From an uncultured Prevotellaceae bacterium (GTDB lineage Bacteria; Bacteroidota; Bacteroidia; Bacteroidales; Bacteroidaceae): a DNA stretch of 34,347 bases. Numbering within the stretch: the stretch's first letter is position 1; every line of letters starts with the position of its first letter. The notes beneath the pieces were generated by a model. It did not search any database. It was given only the letters and a program-made list of their open reading frames with translations, and had not been told where the DNA came from. Of the stretch, positions 14,862-22,537 are shown piece by piece. The DNA lies in NCBI GenBank assembly GCA_900321835.1, contig ONXQ01000035.1, positions 1 through 34,347 of the forward strand, given 5' to 3'. A program made the translations under genes and the position numbers.

Positions 14862-15443
14862 ATGAACTTATATGTAAGGTATTTCGACCATGAGACATTG
14901 GCGTACAACATGGATGATGTTGTGGCTTTTTTGGGGTCGATTGGTGAAATTAAGGTTGACAACAATGCAATTGACCGCATTATGAATTTTGTCGAGTCGG
15001 ACAGCATCTATCCCTACCGCCTCAAGGTCAGTTACAGCAACTATGTCCTCTTCCTCAAAACCGAGGCCAAGGACATGGAAGAATTTAAGTATCTCGAAAA
15101 GATGCGCAAAGAACAGCGCGCTGCCGAACACATGACGATGGCCGAGAAGAAACGCCTGCAACAGGACCTGCTGAACGAACAGCACGAAGGGTGGTACGAA
15201 GCCAGCCTGCTGTTCAAGCGCGTCATCATGAATCCCGAAAACGGGAAGTGCCAGTATGTGGACACCGTGTTCCGTGTCCGCCTGAAGGCTGTGAGCGCTA
15301 TGGATTGCTACAACCGCATCATCGAACACCTGCAAAACCGGCAGGACGTTGACCCGCGCAGCCAGTTCCCCTCCGTCAAGAGCAACAACTTTGAATACAA
15401 GTTCCTGGGAGAAGAAACTGAGAAAAAGGAAGAAACAGAATAA
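14862..15443 (+). CDS. conserved protein of unknown function upstream of lysS
   Basis: A 193-residue protein starting MNLYVRYFDHETLAYNMDDV. I start it at 14862 rather than at an upstream in-frame ATG (14721), because that ATG lies inside the promoter. The N-terminal part (1-70) alternates short strands and helices (VVAFLGSIGEIKVD, IMNFVESDSIYPYRLKVS). The middle has a charged helix likely to be coiled (KDMEEFKYLEKMRKEQRAAE). The C-terminal part includes YVDTVFRVRLKAVSAMDCYN, and the end is a very acidic and basic tail, EETEKKEETE. There is no signal peptide or membrane span, so it is cytoplasmic. I know similar unnamed proteins in this order but no function. It has its own strong promoter and precedes lysS by 38 bp, so the two are probably co-transcribed. 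Confidence 0.8.
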   Translation: MNLYVRYFDHETLAYNMDDVVAFLGSIGEIKVDNNAIDRIMNFVESDSIYPYRLKVSYSNYVLFLKTEAKDMEEFKYLEKMRKEQRAAEHMTMAEKKRLQQDLLNEQHEGWYEASLLFKRVIMNPENGKCQYVDTVFRVRLKAVSAMDCYNRIIEHLQNRQDVDPRSQFPSVKSNNFEYKFLGEETEKKEETE

Positions 15444-15481
15444 ATTGTCAAATCGAATCCCCTAAAACAACTCCTCCAATA

Positions 15482-17036
15482 ATGAACATTCTCGAACTTT
15501 CCGAACAGGAAATCAACCGCAGAAACAATCTGCAGGCACTGCGCGACATGGGCATCGACCCCTACCCCGCTGCCGAATACCCTACCAATGCCTTCTCCAC
15601 TGACATCCTTGCTGAGTTCAAGGACGACGCCGAACCGCGTGAAGTGTGCATCGCCGGACGCATGATGAGCCGCCGTGTGATGGGTAAGGCATCGTTTGTC
15701 GAACTGCAAGATTCAAAAGGCCGCATACAGGTGTATGTGACCCGCGACGACATTTGTCCCGACGAGAACAAGGACCTCTACAATACCGTCTTCAAGAAAC
15801 TGCTCGACCTGGGCGACTTCGTCGGCGTGAAGGGTTTTGTGTTCCGCACGCAGACGGGCGAAATCTCCGTCCATGCCAGAGAACTCGCCGTGCTGGCCAA
15901 GAGCCTCAAGCCGCTGCCCGTGGTGAAAGAGAAGGACGGACAGGTGTTCGACGCCTTCGAAGACCCGGAACTGCGCTACCGCCAGCGCTACGTTGACCTC
16001 ATCGTCAACAACGGCGTGAAGGACACAACTCTACCTGAAACGACTCATCGTCGGCGGATTCGAAGGTGTCTATGAAATCGGCAAGAACTTCCGCAACGAA
16101 GGAATGGACCGTACGCACAATCCCGAGTTCACCTGCATGGAACTCTATGTACAGTACAAGGACTACAACTGGATGATGTCGTTCACGGAAAAACTGCTCG
16201 AAACCATCTGCATTGCCGTGAACGGTACGGCAGAAACCATTGTTGACGGCAAGACTATCTCCTTCAAGGCGCCCTACCGCCGTCTGCCCATCCTCGACGC
16301 CATCAAGGAACAGACGGGCTACGACCTCGACGGAAAGTCGGAAGATGAAATACGCGACGTGGCCAAGAAATTGGGCATCGAGGTGGACGACACCATGGGT
16401 AAAGGCAAACTCATTGACGAAATCTTCGGCGAAACTTGCGAAGGCACTTTCATCCAGCCCACCTTCATCACCGACTATCCGGTGGAGATGTCGCCTCTGA
16501 CCAAGATGCACCGTTCGAAGGCAGGCCTCACTGAGCGTTTCGAACTGATGGTCAACGGAAAGGAACTCGCCAATGCCTACAGCGAACTGAACGACCCCAT
16601 CGACCAGGAAGAACGCTTCCAGGAACAGATGCGCCTTGCAGACAAGGGCGACGACGAAGCCATGATAATCGACCAGGACTTCCTGCGTGCCCTGCAATAC
16701 GGTATGCCGCCCACCAGTGGCATCGGCATCGGCATCGACCGTCTGGTGATGCTCATGACAGGACAGACAGCCATTCAGGAAGTGCTCTTCTTCCCTCAGA
16801 TGAAACCTGAAAAGAAGATGCCGAAAGACAGCGTTGAGAAGTTCACGGAACTGGGCTTCAGCGCCGACATCGTTCCTGTGCTCCAGAAAGCCGGCTACAA
16901 TCTTGTCAGCGACCTGAAGGACGGCAATGCGCAGAAGATTCAGCAGCAGATTGGCGAAATCCTCAAGAAGTATAAACTGGACATCCAGAAACCTTCGGTG
17001 GATGAACTGACGCAGATTATTGCAAAAATAGGATAA
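15482..17036 (+). pseudogene. lysS: lysS (class II lysyl-tRNA synthetase), interrupted by an internal deletion and frameshift
   Basis: LysS charges tRNA-Lys with lysine. The first frame (15482 to about 16028) gives the anticodon-binding OB-fold, from NILELSEQEINRRNNLQALR to [19 protein letters not shown], then runs into a wrong frame. The second frame (about 16026 to 17036) picks up at [20 protein letters not shown] and continues with motif 2 ([20 protein letters not shown]) and motif 3 ([21 protein letters not shown]). Compared with the roughly 576-residue family, some 55-60 residues are missing, including motif 1 and the SARPFITHHN-type region that helps build the dimer and active site. The total, 1555 bp, is not a multiple of three. 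An extra C-terminal segment of about 60 residues, present in Bacteroidetes LysS, is intact. As written the gene cannot make a working enzyme. Confidence 0.87.
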
Positions 17037-17039
17037 GAC

Positions 17040-18041
17040 ATGCAGTTTAAGACTTGTGGACGAGTGGCCATCATGGGCGGCGGCAGTTGGGCTACCGCCA
17101 TAGCCAAGATTGTCCTCAACCACGAAGACTCCATCAACTGGTACATCCGCCGCGACGACCGCATCGAAGAGTTCCGGCGTCTGGGGCACAACCCTGCCTA
17201 TCTGACAGGGCTGCACTTCGACGTGAACCGTATCAACTTCTCGAGCGACATCAACGATGTAGTCAAACGTTCGGACACGCTCATTTTCGTCACACCTTCA
17301 CCCTACATCAAGAGCCACCTCAAGAAGTTGAAGACCAGCCTGCGCGACAAAATGGTGGTCACTGCCATCAAGGGCATTGTGCCCGACGAAAACGTCACCG
17401 TCTCGCGCTATTTCCAGAAGACGTACAACGTGCCGGAAGACCAGATAGCCAGCATCGGCGGACCTTCTCATGCAGAGGAAGTGGCTCTCGACCGCCTCTG
17501 CTATCTGACCGTAGGTTGCCGCAGCATCGAGAACGCCAGTGTGGTGGCCGATTTGTTGGCCTGCAAGACCGTGAAAGCCAGTGTGAGCACCGACATCGAA
17601 GGCATCGAATACAGTTCGGTGCTGAAGAACGTCTATGCCATCTGCGCAGGCATCTGTCACGGTCTCAAACTCGGCGACAACTTCCAGGCGGTCCTCGTGG
17701 CCAATGCCTTGCAGGAGATGAAGCGTTTCCTCCAAACCATTGAGCCTGCCGACCGCCACGTCAGCGAGAGCGTCTATCTGGGCGACCTTCTCGTCACGAT
17801 GTACTCCAACTTCAGCCGTAACCGCGTCTTCGGAACGATGATTGGACAGGGCTACAGTGTCAAGACCGCCCAACTTGAGATGGAAATGATTGCCGAAGGA
17901 TATTATGGCACGAAGTGTATGAAGGAAATCAATCGTCACTACCGTGTAAACATGCCCATCCTCGACGCCGTCTATAACATTCTCTACGAGCGCATCACGC
18001 CTTCCGTCGAAATCAAGGTGCTGAGCGACTCCTTCCGCTAA
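17040..18041 (+). CDS. gpsA: glycerol-3-phosphate dehydrogenase [NAD(P)+]
   Basis: A complete 333-residue GpsA. It reduces dihydroxyacetone phosphate to sn-glycerol 3-phosphate, the backbone of phospholipids. The N-terminal Rossmann loop is VAIMGGGSWATAIAKIVLN (residues 9-27). Next come LIFVTPSPYIKSHLKK, MVVTAIKGIVPDENVTVSRYF and SIGGPSHAEEVALDR, the substrate-site block. The C-terminal domain has VLKNVYAICAGICHGLKLGDNFQAVLVANALQEM, with the catalytic Lys in LKN, and then GDLLVTMYSNFSRNRVFGTMIGQG. It starts 3 nt after lysS ends, so it is in the same transcript. A 9-bp tandem array follows it. Confidence 0.96.
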   Translation: MQFKTCGRVAIMGGGSWATAIAKIVLNHEDSINWYIRRDDRIEEFRRLGHNPAYLTGLHFDVNRINFSSDINDVVKRSDTLIFVTPSPYIKSHLKKLKTSLRDKMVVTAIKGIVPDENVTVSRYFQKTYNVPEDQIASIGGPSHAEEVALDRLCYLTVGCRSIENASVVADLLACKTVKASVSTDIEGIEYSSVLKNVYAICAGICHGLKLGDNFQAVLVANALQEMKRFLQTIEPADRHVSESVYLGDLLVTMYSNFSRNRVFGTMIGQGYSVKTAQLEMEMIAEGYYGTKCMKEINRHYRVNMPILDAVYNILYERITPSVEIKVLSDSFR

Positions 18042-18131
18042 AATCTGATTATTCAGAAAACTCTGACTACTCCGAATACTCAGATGACTCCGAAAACTCA
18101 GATTACTCCGATTATTCCGATTATTCCAGAC
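18042..18131. repeat. Tandem 9-bp array, 10 units of ACTCCGATT
   Basis: Ten 9-bp words fill exactly 90 bp right after the gpsA stop codon, for example ACTCTGACT, ACTCCGAAT, ACTCAGATG and ATTCCGATT. It lies between gpsA and pgi and occupies most of that 111-bp gap. Being a multiple of three, it stays open in the gpsA frame up to a TAA at 18138-18140. Confidence 0.9.
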
Positions 18132-18152
18132 ACATTCTAACCCCAATAAATT

Positions 18153-19487
18153 ATGAAACTCGACATCACAAAAGCCGCCCAATTCCTCCCCGAAGGAAAG
18201 GTGGCATCGTTTGAGCCGGCAGTCAACGCTGCACAGAAGGCTCTCGAAGAGGGCACATGCCCTGGTAACGACTTCCTCGGCTGGCTTCACTTGCCCAGCG
18301 AGACAAGCGCTGAGTTCCTCAACGAAATCAAACAGTGCGCACAGGTGCTGCGCGAGAACTGCGAAGCCGTCGTCGTAGCAGGCATCGGCGGCAGTTACCT
18401 CGGAGCACGTGCCGTCCTTGAAGCCCTCGGCGACACCTTCTCATGGCTCAAGCCCAGCGACAGCCCCCGCATCCTCTTTGCCGGCAACAACATCAGCGAA
18501 GACTATCTCGCCGAACTCATCGACTACCTCCACGGTCGCCGTTTCGGTGTCATCAACATCTCCAAGTCTGGCACAACGACCGAGACAGCCATCACCTTCC
18601 GTCTGCTGAAGAAGATGTGTGAAGACGAACGAGGCAAAGACATGGCTCGCCGTGTCATCGTGGCCGTGACCGATGCAAAACGTGGTGCAGCCCGCACGAC
18701 AGCCGACAAGGAAGGCTACCAGACTTTCGTCATTCCCGACAATGTCGGCGGACGCTTCTCTGTCCTCACCCCCGTAGGTCTGCTGCCCATCGCCGTCGCT
18801 GGTTACGACATCGACGCCCTCGTCCGCGGAGCGCAGGACATGGAGCGTGCCACAGCCCCCGACGTACCCTTCGACGAAAACCCCGTGGCACAGTACGCAG
18901 CCGTTCGCAACGCCCTCTATCAGAGCGGTAAGAAGATTGAAATCCTCGTCAACTTCCAGCCCAAACTCCACTATGTCAACGAATGGTGGAAACAACTCTA
19001 CGGCGAAAGCGAAGGCAAGGACAAGAAAGGCATCTTCCCCGCAACCGTTGACTTCTCGACCGACCTCCACTCGATGGGACAGTGGATTCAGGACGGCGAG
19101 CGCACCATCTTCGAGACCGTCATCAGCGTTGAGCAGCCCAACCACAACCTCGCTGTTCCTCGCGACGAAGAAAACCTCGACGGCCTCAACTTCCTTGCCG
19201 GAATGCGCATCGACCAGGTGAACCACAAGGCCGAACTCGGCACCCAACTCGCCCACGTCGATGGCGGCGTGCCCAACATCCGCATCTCGATTGACAAGTT
19301 GGACGAGTACAACATCGGCCAACTCATCTACTTCTTCGAGCGCGGCTGCGGCGTCAGCGGACTCATTCTCGGAGTCAACCCCTTCAACCAGCCCGGCGTC
19401 GAAGCCTACAAGCGCAACATGTTTGCCCTGCTCAACAAACCCGGCTACGAAGCCGAGAGCCGTGCCATTCAGGAGCGTCTGAAGTAA
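18153..19487 (+). CDS. pgi: glucose-6-phosphate isomerase
   Basis: A complete 444-residue phosphoglucose isomerase, which interconverts glucose 6-phosphate and fructose 6-phosphate. The sugar-isomerase domain signatures are clear: [20 protein letters not shown], then [20 protein letters not shown] for the phosphate site. The second domain has [20 protein letters not shown] with the PGI signature and catalytic Arg, [20 protein letters not shown] with the catalytic Glu, and later the His region [19 protein letters not shown]. The C-terminal [20 protein letters not shown] holds the catalytic Lys. The short bacterial form of about 445 residues is normal for this phylum. It lies 111 bp after gpsA and is followed by a terminator. 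Confidence 0.97.
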   Translation: MKLDITKAAQFLPEGKVASFEPAVNAAQKALEEGTCPGNDFLGWLHLPSETSAEFLNEIKQCAQVLRENCEAVVVAGIGGSYLGARAVLEALGDTFSWLKPSDSPRILFAGNNISEDYLAELIDYLHGRRFGVINISKSGTTTETAITFRLLKKMCEDERGKDMARRVIVAVTDAKRGAARTTADKEGYQTFVIPDNVGGRFSVLTPVGLLPIAVAGYDIDALVRGAQDMERATAPDVPFDENPVAQYAAVRNALYQSGKKIEILVNFQPKLHYVNEWWKQLYGESEGKDKKGIFPATVDFSTDLHSMGQWIQDGERTIFETVISVEQPNHNLAVPRDEENLDGLNFLAGMRIDQVNHKAELGTQLAHVDGGVPNIRISIDKLDEYNIGQLIYFFERGCGVSGLILGVNPFNQPGVEAYKRNMFALLNKPGYEAESRAIQERLK

Positions 19488-19559
19488 GGCGCCGCGAACT
19501 ATGTGAAAATAGTTGACACGTGCAAAACTTTTTTACACGTGAATCTGTGAACATCTCAT

Positions 19560-19602
19560 CGTCAATCTTCAGATAATCACATTTCTGGAGATTGACGTTT
19601 TT
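19560..19602 (+). terminator. Rho-independent terminator of pgi
   Basis: Arms CGTCAATCTTCAG (19560-19572) and CTGGAGATTGACG (19585-19597) pair over 13 bp with one G-T wobble and a 12-nt loop, directly followed by TTTTTG. It ends about 115 bp after the pgi stop. A smaller ACACGT/ACGTGT inverted pair is at 19516-19541. Confidence 0.82.
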
Positions 19603-19758
19603 GTTAATGAGGATGGACGTATCAATATAGTTCATGCGTATGCGTCCGCCTATCCACTACGTCCTTCATGGGTGCTGAAGACTCCTCGTCGGAAGCGTCC
19701 TCGCCAGCATCCGCAACGGCCACAAGAAAAACGGGAAACGGTTCACAGTCCATCAGCA

Positions 19759-19848
19759 GTACCACCGCAGTGGAACAAAAGTTTCTCCACAGTGGTACTT
19801 TCAGCGCACTGGTACAACTGTACCAACACGATGAAAAAATTTTGGTAC
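19759..19848. repeat. 22-bp palindromic-unit array 5
   Basis: About four to five units: GTACCACCGCAGTGGAAC, TTCTCCACAGTGGTAC, CAGCGCACTGGTAC and GTACCAACACG, with linkers AAAAGT, TTT and AACTG; it ends with TTTTGGTAC. One linker is shortened to 3 nt. It lies in the roughly 750-bp pgi-aguB gap, where no gene is seen. Confidence 0.85.
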
Positions 19849-19890
19849 TAAAGAGACGTGAGTACGGCATAAGGACTATAGGAGTCTATC

Positions 19891-19973
19891 AAGTCCCGAA
19901 GGGACGAAAGAGTTTAGGCAGGGGTGGAGCGCAGCGAAACCCCTGCCTATGTTCTGACGTCCCTTCGGGACTT
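19891..19973. repeat. 83-bp nested inverted repeat (palindromic element)
   Basis: The outer arms AAGTCCCGAAGGGACG (19891-19906) and CGTCCCTTCGGGACTT (19958-19973) are perfect complements, and each arm is itself a small palindrome. Inner arms TAGGCAGGGGT and ACCCCTGCCTA (around 19915-19925 and 19939-19949) also pair, around the loop GGAGCGCAGCGAA. The structure resembles a small palindromic mobile element rather than a terminator. Confidence 0.82.
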
Positions 19974-20047
19974 CATGTGTACCCATCAGGGCTTTGCTTA
20001 CGCCGAACTCACGTAAAAGAGCCATTCTAATTCTCCAGCCTCACCCC

Positions 20048-20084
20048 TTCACCCCCTAACCCCCTTTCCGAAAGGCGAGGGGGA
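20048..20084. repeat. Divergent REP-like C-rich/G-rich element
   Basis: A C-rich block with ACCCCCTAACCCCC precedes the hairpin CCTTTC-CG-AAAGG and a G-rich GAGGGGG tail. The composition resembles the REP hairpins at 1982 and 14409 but the loop and stem differ, so it may be a separate type. Confidence 0.5.
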
Positions 20085-20159
20085 TGCCTAACGGCAGGGC
20101 AAGGGGAAAGAAAGGCTTTATTTTTTAATTTTTAATTTTTAATTTTTAATTAAATATCG

Positions 20160-20168
20160 TACCTTTGC
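20160..20168 (+). promoter_or_regulatory. aguB promoter -7 element with upstream A/T words
   Basis: TACCTTTG (20160-20167) followed by C is preceded by repeated TTTTTAA words (20119-20152) in the -33 region. Transcription would begin near 20174, so both copies of the duplicated start region (20182-20259) are transcribed. Confidence 0.75.
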
Positions 20169-20181
20169 CGTGCAAATAAAG

Positions 20182-20259
20182 AAAACGAACAGACAGATGA
20201 AAACAGGAATTGTCCAGATGAAAACGAACAGACAGATGAAAACAGGAATTGTCCAGATG
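20182..20259 (+). repeat. Exact 39-bp in-frame tandem duplication of the aguB start region
   Basis: Copies 20182-20220 and 20221-20259 are identical, from AAAACGAACAGACAG through the ATG to TTGTCCAGATG. Each copy carries the leader, a start codon and the first eight codons. Being 39 bp, it keeps the reading frame, so translation could start at 20197 or 20236. Confidence 0.95.
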
Positions 20260-21111
20260 CGCTGCTCCGACAGTGCTGAAGAGAACAAGAAGCGGCTGGC
20301 CGAAGGTATCGAGAAGGCTGCACGGCAAGGTGCCGAACTGGTAGTGCTGCAGGAACTGCACAACACGCGCTACTTCTGCCAAGTGGAATCGACCGACAAC
20401 TTCGACATGGCAGAGCCTGTGCCGGGACCCTCGACCGAGTTTTTCGGGGCATTGGCCAAACGCCTCGGCATCGTGCTGGTCACATCGCTTTTTGAGCGAC
20501 GGACTGCCGGTTTGTACCACAACACGGCGGTGGTACTGGAACGCGACGGCAGCATTGCCGGCATTTATCGGAAGATGCACATTCCCGACGACCCAGCCTA
20601 CTACGAAAAGTTCTATTTCTCGCCGGGCGACCTGGGCTTCCACCCCATCCGCACCAGCGTAGGCGTGCTGGGCGTACAGGTGTGTTGGGACCAGTGGTAT
20701 CCGGAGGGAGCCCGTCTGATGGCTCTGCAGGGTGCCGACCTGCTCATCTATCCGACGGCCATCGGCTACGAAAGCAGCGACACGAAGGAGGAACAAGAGC
20801 GGCAGCGCGAGGCATGGACAACGGTGCAGCGAGGACACGCCGTTGCCAACGGACTTCCCGTGGTGGCCGTGAACCGTACAGGTTTTGAGCCTGACCCGAG
20901 CGGTCAGACGGGCGGCATCACGTTCTGGGGCAGTTCGTTTGTGGCTGGGCCACAGGGCGAAATGCTCTTCCGTGCTCCGCAGGATGAAGAGGTCGTGACG
21001 GTTGTTGACATCGACCTGAAACGTTCAGAACAGGTGCGGCGCTGGTGGCCATTCCTCCGCGATCGCCGTATCGATGCCTACGACTCCATCACGAGACGTT
21101 TTATCGACTGA
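20236..21111 (+). CDS. aguB: N-carbamoylputrescine amidase
   Basis: A carbon-nitrogen hydrolase of 291 residues from the ATG at 20236, which gives the usual family start MKTGIVQMRCSDSAEEN. The upstream duplicate start at 20197 would add 13 residues that repeat the same words. The nitrilase triad is visible: Glu40 in VVLQELHNTRYF, Lys in GIYRKMHIPDDP and Cys in LGVQVCWDQWYPEGARLMAL. The block PTAIGYESSD is typical of AguB. The enzyme converts N-carbamoylputrescine to putrescine, CO2 and ammonia, feeding the spermidine route that ends with NspC. Agmatine deiminase, its usual partner, is not in the window. A TACCTTTG promoter lies just upstream, and a 24-bp inverted repeat follows. Confidence 0.93.
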   Translation: MKTGIVQMRCSDSAEENKKRLAEGIEKAARQGAELVVLQELHNTRYFCQVESTDNFDMAEPVPGPSTEFFGALAKRLGIVLVTSLFERRTAGLYHNTAVVLERDGSIAGIYRKMHIPDDPAYYEKFYFSPGDLGFHPIRTSVGVLGVQVCWDQWYPEGARLMALQGADLLIYPTAIGYESSDTKEEQERQREAWTTVQRGHAVANGLPVVAVNRTGFEPDPSGQTGGITFWGSSFVAGPQGEMLFRAPQDEEVVTVVDIDLKRSEQVRRWWPFLRDRRIDAYDSITRRFID

Positions 21112-21156
21112 AACTTTTTCGTTTCTTGTCAACAAATTGTTTGACTTAATCATTTA

Positions 21157-21223
21157 TCAAGAATTAGCGAATTAGAGAATATATTTTACACGTACCAGAA
21201 TTCTCTAATTCGCTAATTCTTGA
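21157..21223. terminator. Perfect 24-bp inverted repeat between convergent genes
   Basis: Arms 21157-21180 and 21200-21223 are exact complements over 24 bp with a 19-bp loop. Each arm is built from 8-bp words (GAATTAGC, GAATTAGA). It lies between the converging aguB and the DbpA-like gene, the right place for a two-way terminator, though there is no strong T-run. Confidence 0.72.
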
Positions 21224-21232
21224 TCAAAACGA

Positions 21233-22537
21233 CTATCTTGCTTCGCGGAAAATCGTACGGATGCCTTTGATTTTCTGCCCATCCAGCCTTTTGAGCGTTT
21301 CCGCCAGCAAAGAGCGTGAAAGTGCGGCGTAGGCACAATGGTCACGTACGTCAATGCGGCCGATGTCACCCTTCGTCAATCCGCCAACCTTGCAGAGAAA
21401 CCCGAGAATGTCACCACGGCTGATGCGGTCTTTTTTGCCCTTGCCGACATAGAGCGTACCCATGCGTGGTTGTGTCACTGCCGGCAGATGACGGGGTATG
21501 TAGAAGGGCGTAACCTGCTGTTCGTCAAGATAATCGGGCAAGGATTCTTCTTCGCTGAGAATGAAGAAGATACGCCCGTCGGCGTCCCAACGGGCTGTGC
21601 GTCCGTTGCGGTGGGTGAAAGCCTCGGCATTGAGCGGCAAATGGTAGTGTACCACACAATCGACATCAGGAAAGTCAATGCCACGGCTGCCTAAATCGGT
21701 CGAAACAAGCACGTTGCTCGTTCCGTTCATGAATTTGTAAAGCGCACGTTCGCGATGGTCTTGCTCCATAGCACCGTGGTACTGCTCACAGGCCACACCT
21801 TGCTGGCGCAGGAACTTCGCCGTACGTTCCACAGCCTCGCGATAGTTCAGAAACACGATGGTCTGAACGTCACCTAAGGTGCAGATTAACTCAAAAAGCG
21901 TCTGCAACTTGTCTTTCTGCGGACTCTGAAGAACGAAACAGGGGATGTGAGCGTGTTCGTTGAGAAAATCAAGACGCACAGCCTGCTGAAGGTTGACAAA
22001 CCGAGGAATCTGCTCGGCATCTGTGGCACTAAGCAAAATGCGGCGCTGCAACACCGGAAGCATCTGCATGATGCGCTGCATGGCATCGTGGAAGCCCAGT
22101 TCAAGGCATTTGTCAAACTCGTCGAGAATGAGCAGGCGCACACTCCCGGCTGCGAAGTTCTGCTTTTGCAAATGGTCGAGCAAGCGCCCTGGGGTGGACA
22201 CGACAATGTGGGGATGCTGAGCCTGCATCAGCCGGTGCTCGTCCATAGTGGGACGGCCTCCGTAGCAGGCAAGGGTGCGAACTCCAGAGCGCAGCGATTT
22301 GGCGACCTGGTCGGTTTGCGCTGCAAGTTCACGTGATGGGGTGATGATGATGGCCTGCACGGCTTCGGATTCCACATTGACCCACTGCATAAGCGGCAGC
22401 AGATAAGCCAGCGTTTTGCCGCTGCCTGTAGGAGAAAGCAGGACAATGTCGTGGGCAGAGCCGTCGAATGTACTCTGCATCTTTTTCTGCATTTCGCTGA
22501 GTTCCGAAATGCCAAGTGCCTCAAGATTCAATACCAT
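21233..22537 (-). CDS. DEAD-box-type RNA helicase with DbpA RNA-binding domain
   Basis: A 434-residue ATP-dependent RNA helicase. Motifs in order: Walker A SPTGSGKT (35-42), motif Ia ITPSRELAAQ, Ib VVSTPGRLLDHL, motif II DEFD in RLLILDEFDKCLELGF (not the usual DEAD), motif III LLSATDAEQ, then VQTIVFLNYREAVERTAKFL, motif V STDLGSRGIDFPDVDCVVHY and motif VI HRNGRTARWD. The last 75 residues (GTLYVGKGKKDRISRGDILG to IKGIRTIFR) are a DbpA-type RNA-binding domain, which in E. coli DbpA recognises hairpin 92 of 23S rRNA, so a role in large-subunit assembly is likely. It starts 10 nt inside the end of lptD. The DEFD motif is a second-position variant, not a loss of the catalytic acidic pair. Confidence 0.92.
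   Translation of the reverse strand: MVLNLEALGISELSEMQKKMQSTFDGSAHDIVLLSPTGSGKTLAYLLPLMQWVNVESEAVQAIIITPSRELAAQTDQVAKSLRSGVRTLACYGGRPTMDEHRLMQAQHPHIVVSTPGRLLDHLQKQNFAAGSVRLLILDEFDKCLELGFHDAMQRIMQMLPVLQRRILLSATDAEQIPRFVNLQQAVRLDFLNEHAHIPCFVLQSPQKDKLQTLFELICTLGDVQTIVFLNYREAVERTAKFLRQQGVACEQYHGAMEQDHRERALYKFMNGTSNVLVSTDLGSRGIDFPDVDCVVHYHLPLNAEAFTHRNGRTARWDADGRIFFILSEEESLPDYLDEQQVTPFYIPRHLPAVTQPRMGTLYVGKGKKDRISRGDILGFLCKVGGLTKGDIGRIDVRDHCAYAALSRSLLAETLKRLDGQKIKGIRTIFREAR

Noticed and set aside
16005..17216. Minus-strand open frame of 403 residues opposite lysS and gpsA
   Set aside because: It is antisense to two well-conserved genes and has no recognisable protein features.
21540..22130. Degenerate, inactive helicase because of DEFD instead of DEAD
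   Set aside because: The catalytic Asp-Glu pair and final Asp are kept, and all other motifs are intact, so activity is expected.
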